Made by a program: the position numbers and the translations under genes
The notes under the pieces: generated by a model
What the model was told of the DNA's origin: nothing
What the model saw: the letters and a program-made list of their open reading frames with translations, nothing else
The model's database searches: none
Origin: Alloyangia mangrovi
Lineage (GTDB): Bacteria; Pseudomonadota; Alphaproteobacteria; Rhodobacterales; Rhodobacteraceae
DNA length: 64,000 bases
Reading direction: 5' to 3'
Assembly: GCF_002300555.2 (NCBI RefSeq)
Contig: NZ_NTHN02000001.1
Coordinates: 62,001 to 126,000, forward strand
Shown: in pieces, positions 17,296 through 25,676 of the stretch
How the letters are laid out: every line of letters begins with the position of its first letter
How positions within the stretch are numbered: the stretch's first letter is position 1

Positions 17296-18036
17296 ATGAC
17301 CATGTCCCCCGAAGAAAAACAGACCCGCGAAGAGCTCGCCGCCTGCTACCGGCTCGCGGCGCTGCACCGGTTCACCGACCTCATCTACACCCATATCACC
17401 GCCCGTGTGCCGGGCGAGGATGGGCATTTCCTGATCAACCCCTACGGCTGGCGCTGGGAAGAGATCACCGCCTCGTCGCTGGTCAAGATCGACGTCGACG
17501 GCAACAAGGTTGACGGCAGCCCTCAGCGGGTGAACCCGGCGGGCTTTACCATCCACTCGGCGGTACACATGACCCGCCACGACGCGGCCTGGATCATGCA
17601 CACTCACACGCGCGCGGGTGTGGCGGTGGCCTGCATGGAGGAGGGGTTGCTGCCGCTCAACCAGATCTCGCTGCAGTTCGCGGGCCGCATCGGCTACCAC
17701 GATTTCGAGGGCATCGCGCTGGATCTGGAAGAGCGCGAGCGCATCGTCGAGGACCTGGGCGATCACCCAGTGCTGATGCTGCGCAATCACGGGCTCATCG
17801 CCACCGGCCGCAGCGCCGCAGAGATGTTCAACAACATGTTCTACCTCGAGCGCGCCTGCGAGATCCAGATCGCCGCCACCTCCAGCGGTCGGCCGCTGCG
17901 ACTGGTAGGTGACGAAATCGCCGCTCGCGTGCACCAGCAATATGTGCAGATGAACGAGGAAGATGGCGACCTCCAGCTCGAGTGGCAGGCTCACCTTCGC
18001 TCGATCGAGGGGGTCGGCACCGACTTCCGAGCCTGA
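17296..18036 (+). CDS. Class II aldolase/adducin family protein (second copy type)
   Basis: A 246-residue zinc aldolase-fold protein, only distantly similar to the one at 5055. Zinc-ligand histidines are in IMHTHTRAGVAV (near 95) and MLRNHGL (near 157). An N-terminal FTDLIYTHITARVPG segment is typical of adducin-like members. It follows carnitine dehydrogenase by 15 bases behind a GGAGACACAG ribosome site, so it belongs to the same transcript. No carnitine step in the known route needs a class II aldolase. Its job is open: side reactions, a further C-C cleavage, or a non-aldolase dehydratase/decarboxylase role as known for some family members. Confidence 0.82.
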   Translation: MTMSPEEKQTREELAACYRLAALHRFTDLIYTHITARVPGEDGHFLINPYGWRWEEITASSLVKIDVDGNKVDGSPQRVNPAGFTIHSAVHMTRHDAAWIMHTHTRAGVAVACMEEGLLPLNQISLQFAGRIGYHDFEGIALDLEERERIVEDLGDHPVLMLRNHGLIATGRSAAEMFNNMFYLERACEIQIAATSSGRPLRLVGDEIAARVHQQYVQMNEEDGDLQLEWQAHLRSIEGVGTDFRA

Positions 18037-18155
18037 GGGGGCGACGGGTCTTATGGAAGCCCTTCCGGGAATGGACTCTCGAGAGGGCGCACTAGATCCG
18101 CCGACAAGGCGGACATTGGCTCCTCCGCGGGCCAGGACAGAAGGAAGGCAATCCA

Positions 18156-19164
18156 ATGAAACAGGTGACGACCAAGGCGCCGGGCGGGCTCGACAACCTC
18201 GTTATGAGCGATGTCGCGGAGCCCTCGGCACCCGGCGCGGGCGAGATCACTGTGCGCCTGCACGCCAGCTCGCTCAATTACCACGATTACCGGGTCTGCG
18301 CCGTCGAGGGAGCCCTGCCCGATGGGCGGATCCCGATGGCCGACGGCGCGGGTTTGGTCGAGGCGGTGGGCGCAGGAGTCGAGGGGGTCGCGGTCGGCGA
18401 CGCGGTCGTGTCCTGCTTCTTCCCTGACTGGCAGACCGGCGACGACCGGCCCAGCAATTTCTCGACCACGCCGGGCGACGGGCGCGACGGCTACGCGCGC
18501 GAGCGGGTGACGCTGCCTGCCACCTGGTTTACCCCTGCGCCCGAGGGCTGGAGCCACGAGGAGGCCTCGACGATCACCACCGCCGGGCTGACCGCCTGGC
18601 GCGCGCTCGTGGTCGATGCCGGGATCAAGGCGGGCGACACGGTCGCAGTGCTCGGAACCGGCGGCGTGTCGATCTACGCGCTGCAGCTCGCCAAGGCGAT
18701 GGGCGCGACGGTGATCGCGACCTCGTCGTCCGATGCCAAGCTCGAGCGCCTGAGTGCTCTGGGGGCGGATCACGTCATCAATTACCGCAGCACGCCCGAG
18801 TGGGGCGAGGAGATGCGCCGCCTCACCGGGGGGGCGCGGCGTCGACATCGTGGTCGAGGTCGGCGGTCCGGCAACGCTGGCGCAATCCATCATGGCGGGG
18901 CGCCCGGGGGCGCATATCGCGCTGATCGGCGTGCTCACCGGGCGCTCCGGCGAGGTCCCTACCGCGCTCCTGATGGCGCGCCAGCAAAGGCTTCAGGGGC
19001 TGATTGTCGGCTCGCGCCAGCACCAGCTCGATTTCGTCAAGGCGCTTGAGGCGCTGAAGCTGCGCCCGGTGATCGATCGCAGCTTTGGGCTGGCCGATCT
19101 GGCCGAGGCCTTCCGCTACCAGGAGAGCGGCGCGCATTTCGGCAAGATTTGCGTGACCGTGTGA
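18156..19164 (+). pseudogene. Zinc-type alcohol dehydrogenase/quinone oxidoreductase family (MDR), frameshifted
   Basis: The repaired product is about 335 residues. The GroES-like N-terminal domain contains SSLNYHDYRV and MADGAGLVEAVGAGVEG. The Rossmann domain contains AVLGTGGVSIYALQLAKAMGA near 165-186. The G7 run at 18828-18834 shifts the frame after RRLTGG; with six G the reading continues RGVDIVVEVGGPATLAQS to the stop at 19164. The usual zinc-ligand cysteines of alcohol dehydrogenases are not evident, so it may be a zinc-free NAD(P)-dependent oxidoreductase. It lies 119 bases after the aldolase, with its own ribosome site, and is followed by a strong hairpin at 19171. The substrate is unknown. 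Confidence 0.82.
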
Positions 19165-19170
19165 GCCTGC

Positions 19171-19197
19171 GGTGGTCTCCCTGGCCGGGAGACCACC
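19171..19197 (+). terminator. Strong terminator-like hairpin closing the carnitine block
   Basis: GGTGGTCTCCC pairs perfectly with GGGAGACCACC around a five-base loop, six bases after the oxidoreductase stop. The 11-pair stem lacks a T-run but its position marks the end of the 10915-19164 transcript. Confidence 0.65.
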
Positions 19198-19309
19198 ACG
19201 CTGCAGGACACTGGAGAGTTTGCTCGGCGATCCCGTCAGGCAGTGCGACGTGGCGCTTGTTATACGCATGTGCAATAAGGTGACTGTCGTATCAAAGGGA
19301 GAGAAGTCC

Positions 19310-20266
19310 ATGCCCGCGCAATCACCGATCCTCGGCGTCTACCTCAGCGCGACGGCCGATCTCGATGCGCTTTACGGAGATGCCCTGCGCAGCTGCGCAA
19401 TGGATGTCGTTCTGCGCCATCCTGCCGAGATCGACCGGCCCGAGGATGTGCGCTTTGCGATTTGCTGGGAGCCGGGAGAGGGCGCGTTTGCGCCCTATCC
19501 GAACCTCGGGCTAGCTATGTCGGTCGCCGCGGGAGTTGATGCTTTACTGGCGCATGACGGCGTGCCCCGGGGGGCCGCCATCGCCCGCGTGCGCGATCCT
19601 CATCAGGCCGAGCTGATGGCCGGCTACGCGGTGCATGAGGTGCTGCACTATGAGCGCGGCTTTTCTGAAATGGCAGGCAATGCTGCGAAAGCGCGATGGG
19701 TGCCGCTCCGGATGCGTGCCCCGGCCTCGGTGCAGGTCGCGGTGCTGGGTCACGGGACCATGGGGCGTGCGGTCGTGAGGGGGTTGCGGTCCGTGGGGTT
19801 CTCGGTCCGCGTGGCCTGTCGCAGCGAGCCGGCGGAGCAGCTTCCGGGTGTCAGATATCTGTCCGGTCCGGGCGCCGTGGCGCGCGCCGCGGAGGGGGCG
19901 CAGTACCTCGTTAACGTGCTGCCGCTGACCGCCGAGACCGAAAACGTTCTGGATGCGGCGCTCTTTGCGCGGCTGGCCCCGGGGGCGCGTCTGGTGCAGA
20001 TCGGTCGCGGGGAGCACCTGGTCGAGGCCGATCTTGAGGCTGCACTGGACAGTGGCCAGCTGGCGGCGGCGACGCTCGATGTCTTCCGAGAGGAACCGCT
20101 GCCGGCAGCGCACCGCTTCTGGCAGGATGCTCGGCTGCGGATCACCCCGCATGTGGCCAGCGACTCGCTGCCCGAAGTGGTCTCTGCGCAGGTGGTCGAG
20201 ACGGTTCGGGCGCTGCGCGACGGGCAACCCATGGCCTATGCGGTCGACCGGGCGCGCGGTTACTGA
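19310..20266 (+). CDS. ghrA: Glyoxylate/hydroxypyruvate reductase A-like D-2-hydroxyacid dehydrogenase
   Basis: A 318-residue NAD(P)-dependent reductase close in length to E. coli GhrA. The nucleotide-binding motif is VAVLGHGTMGRAVVRGL near 144-160. Catalytic segments are VNVLPLTAETEN, LVQIGRGEHLVEADLE (Arg), LDVFREEPLP (Glu) and ITPHVAS (His). The ATG at 19310 is chosen because AAAGGGAGAGAAG precedes it, and upstream in-frame codons do not fit the family. It stands alone after the hairpin at 19171 and converges on the amino acid importer, with 25 bases between stops including a G7 run. It probably reduces glyoxylate or hydroxypyruvate. Confidence 0.87.
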   Translation: MPAQSPILGVYLSATADLDALYGDALRSCAMDVVLRHPAEIDRPEDVRFAICWEPGEGAFAPYPNLGLAMSVAAGVDALLAHDGVPRGAAIARVRDPHQAELMAGYAVHEVLHYERGFSEMAGNAAKARWVPLRMRAPASVQVAVLGHGTMGRAVVRGLRSVGFSVRVACRSEPAEQLPGVRYLSGPGAVARAAEGAQYLVNVLPLTAETENVLDAALFARLAPGARLVQIGRGEHLVEADLEAALDSGQLAAATLDVFREEPLPAAHRFWQDARLRITPHVASDSLPEVVSAQVVETVRALRDGQPMAYAVDRARGY

Positions 20267-20291
20267 CCGGGGGGGCGGAGATGGCGCGGGC

Positions 20292-21122
20292 TCAGCGCCC
20301 GCTCGGCACCCGCCCCTCCATCCAGCGCAGCAGCAGCGTCAGCGTGCCGCTCAGGCTCAGGTAGATGGCGATCAGCAACAGCAACGGTTCGTAGGTGAGG
20401 TAGGTGTCCTGCCGCACACGGGTGATCACCGCGTAAAGGTCGGTGACGGTGATCGTCGCCACCAGCGGCGTCGCCTTCAACTGCAGGATGATCTCGCCCG
20501 CCAGCGTCGGCAGGGCGCGGTGCACGGCGCGGGGCAGCCAGACCCGGCGGAAGATCTTCAGCGGCGACATGCCAAAGGCCCGGGCGGCCTCGAGCTCGCC
20601 GCGCGGCACGCCGGCGAAGGCGCCGCGCATCACTTCGCCCTCGTAGGCGGCGAAGGAGAGAGCCAGCGTCAGGAAACCGTAAGGCCAGGCCTGCCGCAGG
20701 TAGGGCCAGAGCCAGGAGCCTCGGATCTCGGGAAACTGCGCGAAGAGCGCGCCGAGACCGTAGTAGATCAGCCAGAGCTGCAGCAGCAGCGGCGTGCCGC
20801 GGATCATCGTGCAGAAGCCCGCCGCCAGCCAGCGAAGCGGCGCCGGGCCGGCGACCTGCACCGCGCCGAGCGGCAGGGCGAGGGCGAAGCCCGCGGCGAT
20901 GCTCGAGGCCAGAAGCGCCAGAGTCACCAGCAGACCGCGGCCGATCTTCGGCAGGTAGGCGGGCAGCCAGGCCCAGTCCATCTGCGTGAGCATCGCGGCG
21001 AGCGCCGCCAGGGCCAGCGCGGCAAGGGCCAGGCGGTGCGGCATCAGCAGGGGTGCGAGCCGTGCGCGCAGGGGCAGCGAGGGGGCCGGGGGGATCGGGG
21101 TGGCAATATCGATATCGGGCAT
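20292..21122 (-). CDS. Polar amino acid ABC transporter permease (HisM/OccM type)
   Basis: A 276-residue inner-membrane permease of the HisM-like family. A polar N-terminal extension of about 25 residues precedes roughly five hydrophobic helices. The HisMQ signature TMIRGTPLLLQLWLIYYGLG lies near residues 106-125, and the EAA loop EAARAFGMSPLKIFRRVWLP near 178-197. It is last in the minus-strand operon that runs ATPase (22739), binding protein (21924), permease (21132), permease. The two permeases form a heterodimer. The binding protein suggests a basic or polar amino acid ligand. Confidence 0.9.
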   Translation of the reverse strand: MPDIDIATPIPPAPSLPLRARLAPLLMPHRLALAALALAALAAMLTQMDWAWLPAYLPKIGRGLLVTLALLASSIAAGFALALPLGAVQVAGPAPLRWLAAGFCTMIRGTPLLLQLWLIYYGLGALFAQFPEIRGSWLWPYLRQAWPYGFLTLALSFAAYEGEVMRGAFAGVPRGELEAARAFGMSPLKIFRRVWLPRAVHRALPTLAGEIILQLKATPLVATITVTDLYAVITRVRQDTYLTYEPLLLLIAIYLSLSGTLTLLLRWMEGRVPSGR

Positions 21123-21131
21123 GGTCGCTCC

Positions 21132-21852
21132 TCAGGCGGCGGCGGGCAGGCCGCGGCGCGCGCGCCGCTCGAGCCAGCGCAGGCCGAGGTTCGAGATCAG
21201 GGTAAGCGCGAGGTAGAGCAGCCCCGCGGCGACGAAAAACAGGAAGTACTCGCGGGTCGCGGCGGCGGCTTGCTTGGTCACCAGCGTCAGCTCGGAAAAG
21301 CCGATGACGGCGAGCAGCGCGGTGTCCTTGGTGGCGATCATCCAGAGGTTGGCCATGCCGGGCAGGGCGTGCGGCGTCATCGCCGGGAGGGTCACCCGGT
21401 GCAGCACCTTGAGGGGCGACATGCCAAAGGCCTGCGCCGCCTCGATCTGCCCGGGGGGGCACGGCGCGGATCGCACCGCGGATCACCTCGGTGGCGTAGC
21501 CGCCCTGCACCAGGCCGATCACGAGAATGCCGGCGCTGAGGCCGTCGATGTCGATCCCCTCGCGGCCCAGGGCCCCCATCAGCTTGTTCAGCAGATCGGT
21601 GCCCACGTAGTAGAAGAGCAGCATCAGGACGAGCTCGGGCACGGCGCGGATGAGCAGCGTGTAGAGCTCGGCGATGTCGCGCAGGACGCGCCCGCCGTAG
21701 AGCTTGGCGGTGGCGCCGAGCAGGCCGATGACGATGCCGAGCAGATAGCCGCCTGCCGCCAGTTCCACCGAGCGCAGGAAGCCGGCGAGAAGCGCGCCGC
21801 CCCATCCCGGTGAAGAGAATGCGAGCAGGCTGAAATCAAGTGCGTCGAACAT
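21132..21852 (-). pseudogene. Polar amino acid ABC transporter permease (HisQ/OccQ type), frameshifted
   Basis: The repaired product is about 239 residues, starting MFDALDFSLLAF at 21852. It contains the HisMQ motif IRAVPELVLMLLFYYVG near 80-96 and the EAA loop EAAQAFGMSPLKVLHRVTLP. The run of seven G at 21453-21459 (C on the coding strand) breaks the frame after GAIRAVPP. Removing one base gives PPGQIEAAQAFGM and continues to the stop at 21132. Without repair, translation reads far into the next gene out of frame. An upstream ATG at 21885 falls inside a hairpin and is not a likely start. Confidence 0.83.
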
Positions 21853-21884
21853 CGTGCGGCGGTATCCCTTGTCGTTGAAATGCA

Positions 21885-21914
21885 CCGGGCCGCGACGCTG
21901 GTGTCGCGGCCCGG
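21885..21914 (-). terminator. 12-bp perfect hairpin after the binding-protein gene
   Basis: CCGGGCCGCGAC pairs perfectly with GTCGCGGCCCGG around six bases. It lies nine bases beyond the binding-protein stop and 32 bases before the permease start. It fits an mRNA-stabilising or partial-termination element inside the operon. Confidence 0.6.
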
Positions 21915-21923
21915 GAAGACGGC

Positions 21924-22700
21924 TCAGCTGCCGTAGATGTCGAGACCTTCGAAATAGGGCTCAGAGATTGTCTCGTAGGTGCCGTTTTCGCGGATCGCCG
22001 CGATGCCGGCATTGACCCGCTCGAGCAGCTCGCCGTCCTCCTTGCGCAGGCCGACGCCGACGCCTTGACCGAGGATTGCCGGATCGCCCGCCACCGCGCC
22101 ACGGTACTCGCAGCAGGCCGCGCCAGCCTCGGTGTCGAGGAAGGGCATCATCGCCAGCATGTCGCCGATCACCGCATCGATCCGGCCCGCGGCGAGATCC
22201 TGCAGCTCCTCGTCCACCGTCGGGTAGCTGCGGATGTCGGCGGCGGTCTCGGCGAAATGCGCGCGGGCGTAGGTCTCGTGGATGGTGCCTACCGAGACGC
22301 CCAGATAGGCGCCCTTCACCCCCTCGGGGGTGGGCTCTACCTTGCTCTCCTTGAGCGCGATCACGCCGGTCGGCGTGTCATAGTACTTGTCCGAGAAGGC
22401 GATCTGCTTGGCCCGTTCCTCGGTGATGCTCATCGAGGCGATGATCATGTCGATCTTGCCGGTGTTGAGCGCCGGGATGATGCCGTCCCAGGCGACCGGG
22501 GTGATCACGCAATCGGCCTCGATCTCGGCGCAGAGCGCCTCGGCGAAATCGATCTCCCAGCCGCTCCAGGTGCCGTCCGAGGCGGGGCTGTAGAAGGGCG
22601 CATAGGGCTCGGCGGCGATGCCGACCTTGTAGGGGTCGGCAAGCGCCGGTGCGGCGAGCGCGGCGGCGGCAGTAGCGGCAAGCGCGAGTGTCTTGAACAT
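21924..22700 (-). CDS. Polar amino acid ABC transporter substrate-binding protein
   Basis: A 258-residue periplasmic protein with a Sec signal (MFKTLALAATAAAALAAPALA). Family-3 binding-protein features are present: VGIAAEPYAPFYSP at the mature start, GWEIDFAEALCAEI, TPVAWDGIIPALNTGKIDMI near 77-96, SITEERAKQIAFS, and VDEELQDLAAGRIDAVIGD. The pattern resembles lysine/arginine/ornithine- or histidine-binding proteins. Two adjacent cysteines (AACCEY near 203) pair with others at about 66 and 75 as possible disulfides. The ATG at 22700 is preferred over 22730 because the signal peptide starts there. The ligand is probably a basic or imidazole-type amino acid, uncertain. Confidence 0.88.
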   Translation of the reverse strand: MFKTLALAATAAAALAAPALADPYKVGIAAEPYAPFYSPASDGTWSGWEIDFAEALCAEIEADCVITPVAWDGIIPALNTGKIDMIIASMSITEERAKQIAFSDKYYDTPTGVIALKESKVEPTPEGVKGAYLGVSVGTIHETYARAHFAETAADIRSYPTVDEELQDLAAGRIDAVIGDMLAMMPFLDTEAGAACCEYRGAVAGDPAILGQGVGVGLRKEDGELLERVNAGIAAIRENGTYETISEPYFEGLDIYGS

Positions 22701-22738
22701 GGTCTCTCCTCTGTTGGTCTTGTCTTGCAACCGCGCGG

Positions 22739-23512
22739 TCAGGCGATCGAGCGGATGAATTGCTGCATGTGCGGCGAGCGGGGATCACCGAAAATCTGCT
22801 CTGGCGGGCCCTCCTCCTCGATCCGGCCGTCCTTCAGGTAGACGACGTGGCTCGCCACATCGCGGGCGAAGCCCATCTCGTGGGTGACGAGGATCATCGT
22901 GCGCTTCTCGGCGGCAAGGTCGCGGATCACGTTCAGCACCTCGCCGACCAACTCGGGGTCGAGCGCAGAGGTCGGCTCGTCGAAGAGCATGGCCAGCGGC
23001 TCCACCGCGAGCACCCGCGCGATGGCGCAGCGCTGTTGCTGGCCGCCGGACATGTGAGCGGGATAGGCGTCTTCCTTGTCCGCCAGCCCGACGCGGTCGA
23101 GCACCTGCCGGGCGCGGGCGACGGCCTCCTCCTTGGGGATGCCGAGCACCTGCATGGGCACCTCGATCACGTTGCCGAGGACGGTGCGATGCGGCCAGAG
23201 GTTGAAGTTCTGGAACACCATGCCGAGCTGGGCGCGGATGCGCTGCAGCTGCGCGCGGTCCGAGGGCTCGAGCCCGCCGCCGCGGGCCGGGCGCATGGCA
23301 TAGGTCTCGCCGTGGATGGCGATTTGCCCGGCGCTGGGAGTCTCGAGCATGTTGATGCAGCGCAGCATGGTCGACTTGCCCGAGCCGGAACCGCCGATCA
23401 CCGCCACGACGTCGCCGGGATTCGCGGTGAGCGAGATGCCCTTGAGCACCTCGAGGTGTCCGAAGTGCTTGTGAAGGTCGCGGATCTCTACCGCCGGCGT
23501 GGCGTCGTTCAT
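22739..23512 (-). CDS. Polar amino acid ABC transporter ATP-binding protein (HisP/GlnQ type)
   Basis: A 257-residue ATPase, first gene of the importer operon. Walker A is GGSGSGKST near 39-47, and the insertion typical of HisP/OccP (YAMRPARGGGLEPSDRA) follows. The Q-loop is MVFQNFNLWPHRTV, the signature MSGGQQQR, and Walker [20 protein letters not shown] with the switch His in THEMGFA. The HisP-like insertion supports a basic amino acid class importer. Its start is 155 bases from the divergent TetR gene, which probably regulates it. Confidence 0.92.
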   Translation of the reverse strand: MNDATPAVEIRDLHKHFGHLEVLKGISLTANPGDVVAVIGGSGSGKSTMLRCINMLETPSAGQIAIHGETYAMRPARGGGLEPSDRAQLQRIRAQLGMVFQNFNLWPHRTVLGNVIEVPMQVLGIPKEEAVARARQVLDRVGLADKEDAYPAHMSGGQQQRCAIARVLAVEPLAMLFDEPTSALDPELVGEVLNVIRDLAAEKRTMILVTHEMGFARDVASHVVYLKDGRIEEEGPPEQIFGDPRSPHMQQFIRSIA

Positions 23513-23667
23513 GGCTGTCCCTCTGCCGGAACCGGGCGCTCCCGGGCGGCTGCATCTCTTGCAATTTCGTCGCTGTTGTACGAATGTAAAACAAATCTCG
23601 ACGAGGAAGTCAAAGTGACCATACGGAATGCACGGGGACTGACGAATTTGGCGGCACGAGGCCGGGT

Positions 23668-24330
23668 GTGACCCGTCGTGCCTACAGCCGCCTGTCGCAA
23701 GACCAGCGCCGCACCGACCTGCTCGAAGCGACGCTCGCCTGCGTTGCGGATCTCGGCCTCGACAAGGCCGGGGCGCGGCAGATCGCCGAGCGAGCCGGGG
23801 TCTCGGCCGGGCTGATCCGCCACTACTTCCCCTCCAAGGAAGACATGGTGCGTGCCGCCTACGCCTATCTGATGGGGCAGATGACCGCCGCCGCCGAGGA
23901 TTCCGGGACCGGGGAAACCCTGACCCCCGAGGCGGCGCTGGCGGACTTCATCGCCGCCAACTTCGCGCCGCCGAGCCTGTCGGGGGTGAAGGTCTCGCTG
24001 TGGGCGACCTTCATCGGGCGGGTGCGGGTCGATCCCGCCTATGCCGACATCCACCGCGAGGGCTACCGCGAGTTCCTCGACCTGCTCGCGGCGCGGATCC
24101 ACCCGGTGCTGGTCGCGCAGGGCCGCCCTGCGGATCCTGCGCAGTGCCAGCGCCTCGCGATTGCGCTCAACGGCTTGATTGATGGGCTCTGGATCGAGGG
24201 CTCGCTCGGCCACGGGCTCTATGATGCGCGGCGGCTCCCGGGCATCGCGCTGGATGCTGCCGAGGCGATCCTGCGACTGCCAGACACGACGCTGACGCGC
24301 CACATGGTGCCAGAAGACGAAAGGACCTGA
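23668..24330 (+). CDS. TetR-family regulator (BetI-like)
   Basis: A 220-residue repressor with GTG start at 23668. The helix-turn-helix is GARQIAERAGVSAGLIRHYFPSKEDMVRAAY near 34-64. The C-terminal domain (LWATFIGRVRVDPAYADIH, then ALNGLIDGLWIEGSLG) is of the BetI-type TetR C-terminal family. BetI itself responds to choline, but the residues giving that specificity cannot be read here. It is divergent from the amino acid importer (155-base gap) and one base ahead of the aminotransferase gene, so it probably controls both. Confidence 0.85.
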   Translation: MTRRAYSRLSQDQRRTDLLEATLACVADLGLDKAGARQIAERAGVSAGLIRHYFPSKEDMVRAAYAYLMGQMTAAAEDSGTGETLTPEAALADFIAANFAPPSLSGVKVSLWATFIGRVRVDPAYADIHREGYREFLDLLAARIHPVLVAQGRPADPAQCQRLAIALNGLIDGLWIEGSLGHGLYDARRLPGIALDAAEAILRLPDTTLTRHMVPEDERT

Positions 24331-24331
24331 C

Positions 24332-25516
24332 ATGCGGTATGCCGCGATCACCGAGCGCCTGCGTTCGCTGGGCGGAGACAAATGGGCGGTCCACAATGCC
24401 GCGCGCGCCCGGCGCGACGCCGGCGAGGACATCGTCGAGCTGACCATCGGCGAGCCCGACATCGCGCCCGCCCCCGAGCTCGTCGAGCATTGCGTCGCCG
24501 CGCTGCGGGCCGGACGTACCCAGTATTCCAACGGCCGCGGCGAGCCCGGACTCGTGGCGGCTCTGGTCGAGACCTACCGCCCGCGCCAGCCCGATATCTC
24601 CGCCGAAAACGTGCTGTGTTTTCCGGGCACTCAGACCGCGCTTTTCGCCGTGATGCTGGGGCTGGTCGGGCCGGGCGAGGGGGTGCTGATCGGCGACCCC
24701 TATTACGCCACCTACGAGGGCGTGGTGGCCGCCGCGGGCGCGCACGTGCAGCCGGTGCCGCTGCGAATGGAGTGCGATTTCGTGCTGCAGCCGGAGGATC
24801 TGCGCGCCGCGATCACGCCCGAGAGCCGCGTTCTCCTGCTCAACACCCCGCACAACCCGACCGGTGCGGTCATCGACCGCGCGACGCTGGAGGCGCTGGG
24901 GGACATCTGCGCCGAGCGCGATCTCTGGATCGTCTGCGACGAGGTCTACGCCGAGCTGATCTTCGAGGGAAGCTTTGCCTCGCCGCTCGAGATCGCGGCG
25001 CTGCGCGAGCGCGTGGTGGTGGTCTCGTCGATCTCCAAGAGCCACGCCGCCACGGGCTTTCGCAGCGGCTGGGCCATCGGCCCGGCGGCGTTCTGCGCGG
25101 CGCTGCTGCCGGTTTCGGAAACCATGCTGTTCGGCAACCAGCCGTTCATCGCGGACATGACCGCGGCCGCCCTGCGCGGCGCCTTCGACACCTCGGCGCG
25201 GATGCGCGAGGCCTTCGGACGACGGGCGCGGATGCTCTGCGAGCGTCTGAACGCGGTGCCGGGCCTCTCGGCCCAGATGCCGCGCGGGGGCATGTTCCTG
25301 ATGCTGGACGTCTCGGGCACCGGGCTCGATGGCGAGCGGTTTGCTTGGCGGCTGCTGGAGGAGCAGGGCGTTGCGGTGATGCCGGGCCGCGCCTTCGGTA
25401 ACAATGGCGCGGGGCTGGTGCGTGTCGCGCTGACGGTGCCGGACGCGCAGCTTGCGGAGGCGGCTGCGCGGATGGAGGCGCTTTGTGCGGGGCTGCCGGG
25501 CCGCGCCGTGGCCTGA
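24332..25516 (+). CDS. PLP-dependent aminotransferase, class I/II fold (aspartate aminotransferase-like)
   Basis: A 394-residue fold-type I aminotransferase. Visible features are TIGEPDIAPAPELVEH near 39, QYSNGRGEPGL near 68, NTPHNPTGAV near 171, CDEVYAELIF near 202, and the PLP lysine K236 in SISKSHAATGFRSGW. A C-terminal Arg motif (LVRVALTVPD) binds the substrate carboxylate. It starts one base after the TetR stop, so the two are cotranscribed. With the adjacent amino acid importer it probably deaminates the imported amino acid to its 2-oxo acid. The amino acid is unknown. Confidence 0.9.
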   Translation: MRYAAITERLRSLGGDKWAVHNAARARRDAGEDIVELTIGEPDIAPAPELVEHCVAALRAGRTQYSNGRGEPGLVAALVETYRPRQPDISAENVLCFPGTQTALFAVMLGLVGPGEGVLIGDPYYATYEGVVAAAGAHVQPVPLRMECDFVLQPEDLRAAITPESRVLLLNTPHNPTGAVIDRATLEALGDICAERDLWIVCDEVYAELIFEGSFASPLEIAALRERVVVVSSISKSHAATGFRSGWAIGPAAFCAALLPVSETMLFGNQPFIADMTAAALRGAFDTSARMREAFGRRARMLCERLNAVPGLSAQMPRGGMFLMLDVSGTGLDGERFAWRLLEEQGVAVMPGRAFGNNGAGLVRVALTVPDAQLAEAAARMEALCAGLPGRAVA

Positions 25517-25676
25517 CCGCGGTCCAAGCGAGCGCCCGCTTGGGCGCTTCCCGGAGTCTGGTGAGAGAGAAGATCAACAAATGCCGAGCCGGGCGCAACA
25601 GAGTGACGCTGGTGCTTGTGGCCAGCGGTGGTTCGCGTACACCTTGAAAGGACCACGCAAGTCACTGGATCGGTAA

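Noticed and set aside
15709-18156. An 815-residue minus-strand frame opposite BKACE, carnitine dehydrogenase and aldolase
   Set aside because: It is antisense to three clear genes and has the Arg/Gly/His-rich composition of a high-GC shadow frame.
20260-21885. A 541-residue minus-strand frame suggesting a fused permease
   Set aside because: Only the first third is permease. The rest is out-of-frame sequence after the G7 run at 21453. Two separate permeases are encoded.
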